Source: an uncultured Collinsella sp. | Lineage (GTDB): Bacteria > Actinomycetota > Coriobacteriia > Coriobacteriales > Coriobacteriaceae | DNA length: 44,311 nucleotides | Direction: 5' to 3' | Assembly (NCBI GenBank): GCA_900541475.1 | Contig: UQJV01000011.1 | Location: forward strand, 1 to 44,311 | Part shown: in pieces, positions 25,301 through 31,322 of the stretch | How positions within the stretch are numbered: the first letter of the stretch is position 1 | How the letters are laid out: every line of letters begins with the position of its first letter | Notes under the pieces: generated by a model | Seen by the model: only the letters and a program-made list of their open reading frames with translations | Databases searched by the model: none | Told to the model about the DNA's origin: nothing | Program-made: the position numbers and the translations under genes

Positions 25301-27164
25301 TAAAGGTGCCGCCCTGGACGATCACTTGGCTGCCAATCTCCTTGGGGTCGCGCAGCTTAATGACCTTGAACAAGGCGTTCTTGATGACGGAATAGGACAG
25401 GCCGGCCGCAATGTCGCCCACCGTGGCGCCTTCCTTTTGCGCCTGCTTGACGCGCGAGTTCATAAAGACCGTGCAGCGACTGCCCAGGTCGACCGGGGCC
25501 TTGGCATGGATGGCGGCGTCGGCGAACGCGCGCACGTCCATGTTCATAGAGACGGCGAAGCTCTCGATAAAGCTACCGCAACCCGACGAGCAGGCCTCGT
25601 TGAGCATGATGTGCTCAATCACGCCGTCCTTGACGCGCAGGCACTTCATGTCCTGGCCGCCGATGTCCAGAATGAACTCCACGCCGGGCAGAAATGCCTT
25701 GGCGCCACGCAGGTGCGCGACGGTCTCGATCTCGCCGGAGTCGGCCTTGAGGGCCTCGATGAGCAGCGCCTCGCCGTAGCCCGTGGTGGTCACGTGGCCG
25801 ATGGTGCAGCCTGCAGGGATATGGTTGTAGAAATCGGCCATGATGACCTTGGCCGTGCCTAGGATGTCGCCGTTGTTGTTGCCGTACCAGGTGTGCAGCA
25901 GCTGGCCGTCCTCGCCCACGAGTGCGGCCTTCATGGTGGTGGAGCCGGCGTCGATGCCGATGAACACGCGGCCGGTGTAGCCGTCGAGCTTGCCCTTGGG
26001 GACGACTTCCTGGTCGTGGCGACCCTTGAACTCGGCAAAGTCCTCGGTGGTGGCAAAGAGCGGATCCAGGCGCTCGACCTCGGCACCCTGCGTGTCACCC
26101 AGGGCATCGATGGCCTCGATGAGCTGCGGGAACGTGCTGAGCTTATTGGACTCGTGCGCCATGGCGGCACCGCTCGCCACAAACAGGTGGGCGTTTTGGG
26201 GCACGATGCGGTGCTCCTCGTCCAGGTTGAGCGTGAGATAGAAGCGGTGGCGCAGCTCGGAGAGGTACTGTAGCGGGCCGCCCAGGAAGGCGACGTTACC
26301 GCGGATGGGACGGCCGCACGCCAGACCCGAGATAGTCTGGGTCACGACAGCCTGGAAGATGGAGGCGGCCACGTCCTCGGAGCGGGCGCCCTCGTTGAGC
26401 AGCGGTTGCACGTCGGTCTTGGCAAAAACGCCGCAGCGGCTGGCGATGGGATAGATGGTGGTGGCGTTGGCCGCGAGCTCGTTGAGGCCGCTGGCATCGG
26501 TGTGCAGCAGGGTTGCCATCTGGTCGATGAAGGCGCCCGTACCGCCAGCGCAGGTGCCGTTCATGCGCTGCTCGATGCCGTTATCAAAGTAGATGATCTT
26601 GGCGTCCTCGCCGCCCAGCTCGATGGCGACATCGGTGGCCGGGATAAGGGTCTCGACAGCACGCTTGCTGGCGATGACTTCCTGGACAAACTCCAGGTCG
26701 AGCCACTGGGACAGCAGCAGACCACCCGAGCCGGTAATGGCGCAGGTCATCTGGACCGTCGGCAGCACGGTCGCAGCGCCCTCGAACAGGTCGCGGGCGC
26801 AGGCACGGACGTCGGTGTGGTGACGCTGGTACTTGGCGTAGACAATCTGGTTGTCGTCGTTGAGCACGGCGAGCTTAACGGTGGTGGAGCCCACGTCGAT
26901 GCCCAGGTGCAGGTTGCCGTGGGCGTTGCCGGGGTTGAAGATCGCGCCTTCGGGGGCGTGGGCGGCGGCTACGGGCTCGGTGGCGGTGGCGGGCTCACTG
27001 GCGATGGACGTCTCCCCTGCCGCGTTCTTGGCATCGGCAACTGCCTCGGCAACTTTCTCGGCAGCCGCGGTCGCGGCCTTCTGCGCGGCGTCCACCACGG
27101 CGGGCGCGGCCTCGCGTGCGGCAGCGACCATGCGGTCCTTGATGCCCTCGACGAGTTTGCTCAT
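22383..27164 (-). CDS. 2-hydroxyacyl-CoA dehydratase activase / D-component-like fusion protein
   Basis: 1593 residues. After an Ala-rich helical leader of about 80 residues, two BcrAD/BadFG-type ASKHA ATPase domains follow: one from LHLGIDVGSTTVKLAV (residue 86 on, with GTCAGGTGAFIDQMA) and one from FIGIDAGSTTMKAALV (residue 398 on, with EACSSGCGSFIES). Next come a CGRCSNNCQLTV cysteine motif, a DUF2229-type region (about residue 760 on), and a C-terminal part from TILCPQMAPIHFDLV (about 1140 on) related to the dehydratase D-component. Activases use ATP to push an electron into dehydratases through an Fe-S cluster bridged between two subunits. These giant fusions are known in anaerobes, but their substrate is unknown. 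ATG 27164 follows AGAGGAGA, 12 bases after the regulator gene. Confidence 0.9.
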   Translation of the reverse strand: MSKLVEGIKDRMVAAAREAAPAVVDAAQKAATAAAEKVAEAVADAKNAAGETSIASEPATATEPVAAAHAPEGAIFNPGNAHGNLHLGIDVGSTTVKLAVLNDDNQIVYAKYQRHHTDVRACARDLFEGAATVLPTVQMTCAITGSGGLLLSQWLDLEFVQEVIASKRAVETLIPATDVAIELGGEDAKIIYFDNGIEQRMNGTCAGGTGAFIDQMATLLHTDASGLNELAANATTIYPIASRCGVFAKTDVQPLLNEGARSEDVAASIFQAVVTQTISGLACGRPIRGNVAFLGGPLQYLSELRHRFYLTLNLDEEHRIVPQNAHLFVASGAAMAHESNKLSTFPQLIEAIDALGDTQGAEVERLDPLFATTEDFAEFKGRHDQEVVPKGKLDGYTGRVFIGIDAGSTTMKAALVGEDGQLLHTWYGNNNGDILGTAKVIMADFYNHIPAGCTIGHVTTTGYGEALLIEALKADSGEIETVAHLRGAKAFLPGVEFILDIGGQDMKCLRVKDGVIEHIMLNEACSSGCGSFIESFAVSMNMDVRAFADAAIHAKAPVDLGSRCTVFMNSRVKQAQKEGATVGDIAAGLSYSVIKNALFKVIKLRDPKEIGSQVIVQGGTFMSDATLRAFEQLTGVHAVRPDIAGCMGAYGAALLARDRAGADGTSTILSAEDIAHLTVTQKHVRCGRCSNNCQLTVNDFGGGRRFITGNRCEKGAGHKKQKTEAPNLFKKKNELLFNREVLSPDEAPRGTVGIPRALNMYENYPFWHAFFTHLGFSVQLSDQSSKKTYQAGIESMPSESVCYPAKMSHGHVMNLIDRDVDFIWMPCVRWERKEDPTAGNCYNCPIVMSYPTALALNIDEIREQNIEFLYPFVPYHDKTELKRRLYQVLAVDRVADAEAGRGRVRGPKITRSEVDAAVNAAYEADARFHEDIQTMGEEALKWVEDHGGHGIVLAGRPYHNDPEINHALPELISSFGFAVFTEDSLAHLVKPERPIRVVDQWMYHSRLYAVARFVTMRNDLDLIQLNSFGCGLDALTTDQVQEILEASGKIYTVLKIDEVSNLGAARIRIRSLMAALKDQEAERLAEATAAGEAYEQGDAAPVAPSKDAPAFASRKYTFEAQRESASTAWPKVPFTEQMRDEGYTILCPQMAPIHFDLVKEVFRGAGYNLELLPSTDHDAVEAGLRYVNNDICYPSILVTGQIMEAIESGRYDLSKTAVVISQTGGGCRATNYIALIRKALRESGHPEIPVISLSAVALGEDNPGFKITPALLKQAVYAVLFGDVMMQMLYRCRPYEATPGAANALYEEYMARARKLAPKFNRHNYTKLCREAIRAFDTMPLVGEGTKPRVGVVGEILVKFHPTANNHVVDVIEREGCEAVVPGLLDFFLYSMSNAELQKDELGSSATTRAGMQALIKLVDWMRTPVEEMLEKSRRFEAPERIGTMADKARTVLSVCNNMGEGWLLTAEMLDLIDHGAPNIICTQPFACLPNHVVGKAVIKELRRQHPESNIVAVDYDPGASEVNQLNRIKLMISVAKENMRAGKGFKLEKVAPLAMDEVTGQMRAHDGCVSCGPASEEAVASVAKRLGRGIKK

Positions 27165-27176
27165 CTGTCTCTCCTC

Positions 27177-27887
27177 TTAGTTGTTGGACTCGACGGCTGC
27201 GGCGGTGTCGGCCGCGTCCTCGAGCTGCAGATTCAATAGCTTCATGCCGTATTCCGGCACGTTGATATCGATGGGTTGGCCATACAGGTCACCAGGGCGC
27301 ACAAAAGCGATGACCGTCATAATGCGCGCCATGGTCTCGGGCGATTCGGAAAGGTCACGCTCAAACCAACGTTGGATCATGCCGACCTCGGCACTCACAA
27401 CATAGGTGACGTAGTAGTCAAAGAAGGTGCCCAGTGCCAAACCCAAAATGCCCGTCTGTGCACGCGGCACCACGGCCTCGCGGGCGGTATCGATGATCTT
27501 TTTAATAAAGGCGGGGTCGCCGCCCGGGCCCAGCAGGGCCCCGATAAGGTCGCGATTAGCCGCAAGATAGCGCAGCAGCTCAACCGAACCGGGTGCCGGC
27601 TCGAGCTCGTCGATGTTGCGGTAAAGATCGGGTAATTGAGCTGCGGTGATAAGCTCCACCCGCTCGCGAATCTCGGCAAGCAGGCCGTTCTCGATCTGGC
27701 TGATAAAGTCAGGGATATCGCGGTAGTGCGAATAGAACGTGCGGCGCGTAAGGCCAGCGCGCTCGGTGAGCGACGCGACATTAATGCGCGAAAGGTCGCC
27801 GCTTTCGGCAAGCTCGCTGGCAAGTGCCTGGCGAAGGGCACGCTGCGAGCGAAGGGACCGGCGATCGCATTTCTCGAGCTGGGACAA
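27177..27887 (-). CDS. TetR/AcrR-family transcriptional regulator
   Basis: 236 residues. The N-terminal helix-turn-helix is typical (INVASLTERAGLTRRTFYSHYRDIPDFI); the C-terminal domain (TGILGLALGTFFDYYVTYVV and on) would bind a ligand. It starts with TTG 27887, preceded by AAGGAGGA at five bases, a clear case for TTG. It is followed after 12 bases by the activase/dehydratase fusion, so it probably controls that gene and itself. Palindromes resembling TetR operators lie upstream (27910-27953). The ligand may be an acyl-CoA or related metabolite, by inference only. Confidence 0.88.
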   Translation of the reverse strand: MSQLEKCDRRSLRSQRALRQALASELAESGDLSRINVASLTERAGLTRRTFYSHYRDIPDFISQIENGLLAEIRERVELITAAQLPDLYRNIDELEPAPGSVELLRYLAANRDLIGALLGPGGDPAFIKKIIDTAREAVVPRAQTGILGLALGTFFDYYVTYVVSAEVGMIQRWFERDLSESPETMARIMTVIAFVRPGDLYGQPIDINVPEYGMKLLNLQLEDAADTAAAVESNN

Positions 27888-27909
27888 GCGTCCTCCTTGT
27901 TACTCAACC

Positions 27910-27953
27910 TGTGCGCTATTGCACAGTGCGAGTATTATTGCACACCGTGTGCA
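27910..27953. promoter_or_regulatory. Putative operator pair of the TetR-type regulator
   Basis: Two inverted repeats sit 23-66 bases upstream of the TTG start: TGTGCGCTATTGCACA (27910-27925) and TGCACACCGTGTGCA (27939-27953). They share the TGCACA half-site, so they look like two sites for the same dimer. An AT-rich AATAATAC stretch between them, read on the minus strand, could serve as -10. Autoregulation is the natural reading. Confidence 0.6.
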
Positions 27954-27980
27954 TCAACACGTAAAGGCAATATTTTGGAT

Positions 27981-28007
27981 GTGACAAAGGGACAGTCCCT
28001 TTGTCAC
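27981..28007. repeat. Palindromic repeat, family C (copy 1)
   Basis: The arms GTGACAAAGGGA and TCCCTTTGTCAC (12 bp, perfect) flank CAG. The second copy (28390-28416) has arms with A in place of G and T in place of C at the matching positions, so pairing is kept. Confidence 0.85.
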
Positions 28008-28039
28008 AACCCACCTGGCTTTTGGAGCGGCATTACCGA

Positions 28040-28068
28040 TTGTCCAAAATGTCATTCGTGGGTAGAAT
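28040..28068 (+). promoter_or_regulatory. Possible antisense promoter facing the small peptide gene
   Basis: TTGTCC (28040-28045), 17 bases, TAGAAT (28063-28068). A transcript from about 28075 would run on the plus strand toward and over the 3' part of the 41-residue peptide gene. A weak hairpin (28077-28111) followed by TTGTTTG might end it early. Motif-only evidence. Confidence 0.4.
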
Positions 28069-28136
28069 AATGTCGACGGCAGCCCAAGTTCTGCAAAGCT
28101 GGGCAGCGCCGTTGTTTGCATTAGGGGGTCAACGTC

Positions 28137-28262
28137 TTAGCGGCGGCGACCCCTTCTGTTGCGCTTCGAACGCTGCTTGAGTGCCTCGGAAAGGCCGACA
28201 AGCGCCGTGAAGAACGAGACCAAAGCGGTCAGAAGTCTCACGAAATCAATCAAATCGGTCAT
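28137..28262 (-). CDS. 41-residue hydrophobic/basic peptide, type I toxin-like
   Basis: ATG 28262 has GGGAGG eight bases upstream. The peptide starts MTDLIDFVRLLTALVSFF, continues TALVGLSEALKQ and ends in a strongly basic tail (RSKRNRRGRRR). That is one amphipathic or membrane helix plus a positive tail, the shape of TisB, Fst/TxpA-like or SidA-like small membrane peptides. An alternative ATG two codons upstream is too close to the ribosome site. The gene has its own promoter with an SOS-type box (28347-28374), and its ribosome site is folded in a hairpin. No sequence family is recognised. The function (membrane toxin, division inhibitor or other) is inference; that it is translated is likely from the site alone. 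Confidence 0.65.
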   Translation of the reverse strand: MTDLIDFVRLLTALVSFFTALVGLSEALKQRSKRNRRGRRR

Positions 28263-28284
28263 GGGCATCACCTCCCATCAGATG
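28263..28284 (-). promoter_or_regulatory. Hairpin sequestering the Shine-Dalgarno of the small peptide gene
   Basis: Read on the minus strand, CCTCCAT pairs with ATGGGAGG (7 bp, one bulged G) around the loop CTG. The right arm contains the GGAGG used for the start at 28262, so ribosome access would need the hairpin to open. Ribosome-site masking of this kind is common in type I toxin mRNAs. Confidence 0.55.
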
Positions 28285-28346
28285 GAGGGCGTTGCCCGGC
28301 ACATGGAACTGCCGCCAACGATACCGATTCTATCAAAACTTAGTTA

Positions 28347-28374
28347 TATATACGAATATATGTTCGCATGCCAA
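28347..28374 (-). promoter_or_regulatory. Promoter of the small peptide gene with LexA (SOS)-like box in the spacer
   Basis: On the minus strand: -35 TTGGCA (28374-28369), 16-base spacer, -10 TATATA (28352-28347). The spacer contains CGAACATATATTCG (28366-28353). It differs by one base from the Gram-positive/actinobacterial SOS consensus CGAACRNRYGTTCG (A instead of G at position 10). Placed between -35 and -10, a bound repressor would block transcription, so DNA damage should induce the peptide. The transcript leader would be about 75-80 bases. Confidence 0.6.
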
Positions 28375-28389
28375 GGGTGCAGGGCCCTC

Positions 28390-28416
28390 GTGACAAAAGG
28401 ACAGTCCTTTTGTCAC
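28390..28416. repeat. Palindromic repeat, family C (copy 2)
   Basis: The arms GTGACAAAAGGA and TCCTTTTGTCAC (12 bp, perfect) flank CAG. It ends two bases before the stop codon of the HAD gene (28418-28420) and begins 15 bases beyond the -35 of the small peptide gene. Covaries with copy 1. Confidence 0.85.
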
Positions 28417-28417
28417 A

Positions 28418-29275
28418 TCATTCGATGACGGTGCGGGAGTTTTGCTTGTGCATGGTGGCGAGCATGTGTTTGGGGACGGCGTGGACCATGCAACTGCCGA
28501 TGGTCGCGCTCGCGGCGGCCTTGGCCGCGTCACTGCCGTTTTTGGTCGCGTAGCTGTGACGGAAACGCTTGAGCATGGCGATATCGTTGCCGCCGTCGCC
28601 GTAGACCGCGACCTCGTCCTCGGCAATACCGCAGTAGCCCGCCAGCCACGCCACGCTCTCGCCCTTGTTGCACGCTACGTCCGTGATCTCGAACATCACC
28701 GGATCGAACGGCGCGTTGACCACGCGGTCCGATCGCTCGGCCAAATATGCCTTAAGGTCGCGCTCCAGCTCGGGCGAGGTCACGCGGCAGTTGATTTTGC
28801 ACACGTCATGGCGCAGGATGTCACCGATCGACTGGTCGAAATACTGTTCCTCGTGATACCCGCCACGTGCACGCATGCCGCGCATCACGATGCGCTTGAT
28901 AGGACTGTCCTTTTTAAAGCCCGCCTGGTGCATCTCGAACGAACCGCTCGAGAACATGCCGTCGGGCGTGGAGCAGTCGAAGCAAATGTCCGGGAACGCC
29001 TTGAGCAGCTCCTCGGTAACCTGCGGGTCGATGGTCCAGGTCTTGAGCACCTCACCATGGCTGTCACGCACGATGGATCCGTTGGAGCAGCAGGCGTCGA
29101 GTGCCAGACCTGTAAAGCCATGCTCGCCGATCGGCAGCGTCGAGCGTCCGGTCGCGGGAACCACATGCAGGCCAGCCTCGGTCAGCTCGCGAATGGCACG
29201 GCGAATGGTCCCGTCTGCCTCGTGCAGGGCATTCAACAGCGTTCCGTCTAAGTCACTCGCAAACATCTTGATCAT
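28418..29275 (-). CDS. HAD-superfamily phosphatase (Cof-like, class IIB)
   Basis: 285 residues. Motif I is MFASDLDGTLLN and motif IV is VAVYGDGGNDIAMLKRF, with the Cof-type cap between (about residues 85-190). Such enzymes dephosphorylate sugar phosphates, nucleotides or cofactors; the substrate is unknown. ATG 29275 follows GGAGAGG. The gene ends directly against a palindromic repeat that may serve as its terminator. Confidence 0.9.
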   Translation of the reverse strand: MIKMFASDLDGTLLNALHEADGTIRRAIRELTEAGLHVVPATGRSTLPIGEHGFTGLALDACCSNGSIVRDSHGEVLKTWTIDPQVTEELLKAFPDICFDCSTPDGMFSSGSFEMHQAGFKKDSPIKRIVMRGMRARGGYHEEQYFDQSIGDILRHDVCKINCRVTSPELERDLKAYLAERSDRVVNAPFDPVMFEITDVACNKGESVAWLAGYCGIAEDEVAVYGDGGNDIAMLKRFRHSYATKNGSDAAKAAASATIGSCMVHAVPKHMLATMHKQNSRTVIE

Positions 29276-29362
29276 GGGCACGCCTCTCCTTCGTCTGCAC
29301 GATATTGTAGACGAGAACGGGCGCATCCCAAGAGAGGTACGCCCGTCAGGCGAAAGATTGTC

Positions 29363-29446
29363 CTACACCGCGGCGGGGCCGTGTTCGCCGGTACGGATGC
29401 GGATGACCTCCTCGACCGGCTCGACCCAAATCTTGCCGTCTCCAAC
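29363..29446 (-). pseudogene. 3' remnant of a P-II nitrogen regulator gene (glnB-like)
   Basis: The reading frame ending at TAG 29363-29365 encodes VGDGKIWVEPVEEVIRIRTG followed by EHGPAAV. This is the C-terminal end of GlnB/GlnK proteins, including the VGDGKIFV-type strand and the RIRTGE tail. Upstream in the frame (PLPRRFQDCGT) the similarity stops, so about 80 N-terminal residues are missing. No start fits. It looks like a deletion remnant between the HAD and CmpB-like genes. Confidence 0.7.
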
Positions 29447-29535
29447 AGTGCCGCAATCTTGGAAACGGCGCGGCAACGGACGCGAAACGAACGGGAAATA
29501 CGCAAGCAAGGGAGACGTGAGCGCGCCCGTCCCGG

Positions 29536-30555
29536 CTAGCGACGAAACAGCTCGTGGGCGCGGTCGCGGAGATTAGTTGCTCGAATGACACCTTCGTAGC
29601 GATTGATGCGCAGACGCGGGAAGGCATTGAAAAAGCGTAGGTCGCGGCGGCTGAGTGACACGCTCGGCACCGGACGGCTCATACGCTTGCCGGCAAGGCG
29701 ACGACTGAGCGACGGACGCGGCATGCTCGGCGCGGCATCGGCCACGCGGCGGGCAGCGAGCGCCAGGCCGCGAGCACCATCCGAGATAAACGTCGGCATC
29801 GAAGCCTTCTCACGAAGGGCATCGAGCGTCGCATCGCCCAGCTCCGCCAGCCACGCGTTAACGGCACGGCTGCGGATATGCGTCTGTGCCACCGAGTCGA
29901 TCGCCGAATCGGGAATACGTTCGAGCATGGAGTCGGACGCATCGGCAAGCGACTCGTTGATGCGGTCGGCAAGGTCGGCGCGCACGCGCTCCAGCTGATC
30001 GGACAGACGCCGCCAGCTCGCCAACGAGCACACTGCGTCGACCATCATCGCGACCGCGACGATAAAGGCGGACAGCCGCACAATCAGCACCGGCAGATGG
30101 CCAAGCAGCCCCAGCAATGCCGGCTCCACTAAACGGCAAATGCACAGCGCACCCAGGCCAAACGCGCAGGCCCAGTACAGACAGATACGTCCGTGCAGGT
30201 TAAACGGCAGGTGAGAATAGTCCCAAAAGCGAGCGCCTGTTGTTTTTTCCAGCAGCACGCCCACGCTGTACTCAATCACGCTGCATACGAGCGCTGCCGC
30301 GACAAACTGGCTCGACGCGTCAGGAATTCCGCGCAACAGCAGCCAGCAGGCAATGCCGCCCGCGCCATAGATGGGGCAGCACGGTCCCAGCAAAAAGCCG
30401 CTGTTGGCAAAGCGCCCGTGGTTGAGCATGGCGCAGACTGTCGATTCCCATGCCCAGCCGCAGAAACCGTAGAAGGCAAACGAGAGCACCAGCACCGAGA
30501 GCGGACAGGCGGCAAGCGTCGCGCCGTCAAATGCCATGTCGATCGCGGTCCCCAC
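29536..30555 (-). CDS. Putative ABC-transporter type IV membrane protein (CmpB family)
   Basis: 339 residues. Five or so membrane segments fill residues 15-185. The family marks are FYGFCGWAWESTVCAMLNHG, NSGFLLGPCCPIYGAGGI and FWDYSHLPFNLHGRICLYW. The remaining C-terminal half is soluble and basic (ending in a region rich in Arg), longer than the basic family form. Despite the family name there is no ATPase partner here, and the function is unknown. Start GTG 30555 follows GGAGAGG; this site overlaps the end of the HD gene, so the two are probably co-translated. Confidence 0.85.
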   Translation of the reverse strand: MGTAIDMAFDGATLAACPLSVLVLSFAFYGFCGWAWESTVCAMLNHGRFANSGFLLGPCCPIYGAGGIACWLLLRGIPDASSQFVAAALVCSVIEYSVGVLLEKTTGARFWDYSHLPFNLHGRICLYWACAFGLGALCICRLVEPALLGLLGHLPVLIVRLSAFIVAVAMMVDAVCSLASWRRLSDQLERVRADLADRINESLADASDSMLERIPDSAIDSVAQTHIRSRAVNAWLAELGDATLDALREKASMPTFISDGARGLALAARRVADAAPSMPRPSLSRRLAGKRMSRPVPSVSLSRRDLRFFNAFPRLRINRYEGVIRATNLRDRAHELFRR

Positions 30556-30558
30556 CGT

Positions 30559-31095
30559 CTACCCTCTCCTCTTTTCGCTCGATTCGCTATTCGCGCCATC
30601 GTCAGCCTCGTCCTTGCGCGGCAGACGGCCGGCAACTGTCTCGCGCAGCGCGCACCATTTGTCTGCCAGGCACACAATCCATGCCTCACGACACGTCGGC
30701 GGCACCGGCACCAGTGGAAACATATGCCGCACGATAATATTCCGCTCGCGCGGCGTCAGCTCAAAATCTTCCTCGGCACGCGCCAGGGCAAAAAACGGGT
30801 GGCGAAAGCCATGCAGCCGATGGCTTGGGTCGGGATCGTGCCAGTCATAGAGAAAGTAGTCGTGCAGCAAGGCTCCGCGCAGCAGCGAGGCACGGTCGAC
30901 CGAAATGCCAGCACGGCCCAAGCGCTCGGCAAAGGACAGGCTCGCCCGCGCAACCGAAGTTACATGTGCATAGACCGTCACGTCACCATGCTGGATAAAC
31001 TCGTGCGTCAGGTCCAAGCGGCCTGCCTGGGCCAGCTGGCGGGCGGCATAGTCGACCTCGTGCGCGATTTTCTCGGCACGAACGGCATCGAACAT
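30559..31095 (-). CDS. HD-domain protein (putative phosphohydrolase)
   Basis: 178 residues. ASLLRGALLHDYFLYDWHD carries the HD pair, HGFRHPFFA and IVRHMFPLVPVPP supply further His residues, and VCLADKWCALRETV is the final metal-site helix (Asp). HD proteins hydrolyse phosphate esters, often nucleotides. ATG 31095 follows GGAAGGAGG. It ends three bases before the CmpB-like gene, a tight operon. Divergent from the Dxs-like gene (227 bases between, no obvious structure beyond a short GCCGGC stem). Confidence 0.88.
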   Translation of the reverse strand: MFDAVRAEKIAHEVDYAARQLAQAGRLDLTHEFIQHGDVTVYAHVTSVARASLSFAERLGRAGISVDRASLLRGALLHDYFLYDWHDPDPSHRLHGFRHPFFALARAEEDFELTPRERNIIVRHMFPLVPVPPTCREAWIVCLADKWCALRETVAGRLPRKDEADDGANSESSEKRRG

Positions 31096-31322
31096 GCTGC
31101 CTCCTTCCAGCGGCTCACGGCGGCAAGCCACGGCCCGCACGCATTGAATAAATCATCATCGAATGTATCAGTATGGCATCGGACAAAACGTTTTGCCCCG
31201 CCAGTTGGCGAATTACCGCGCCGCCGTCACATATCAAACGCCAAAATGTGCGAGACTGTTTTGTGCAATTGTGCCGGCCGAGGGAGCGCCGGCGCTCGAT
31301 TCGCATGGAGTAACCCACAACG

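Noticed and set aside
28159..28428. 89-codon frame on the plus strand over the small peptide gene
   Set aside because: No ribosome site and mixed composition; the minus-strand 41-codon gene has a clear site, promoter and toxin-like composition.
29317..29347. ACGGGCG / CGCCCGT stem near the HAD start as a terminator of a glnB transcript
   Set aside because: Possible pairing but no U-tract on the minus strand and the upstream gene is a remnant; too weak to list.
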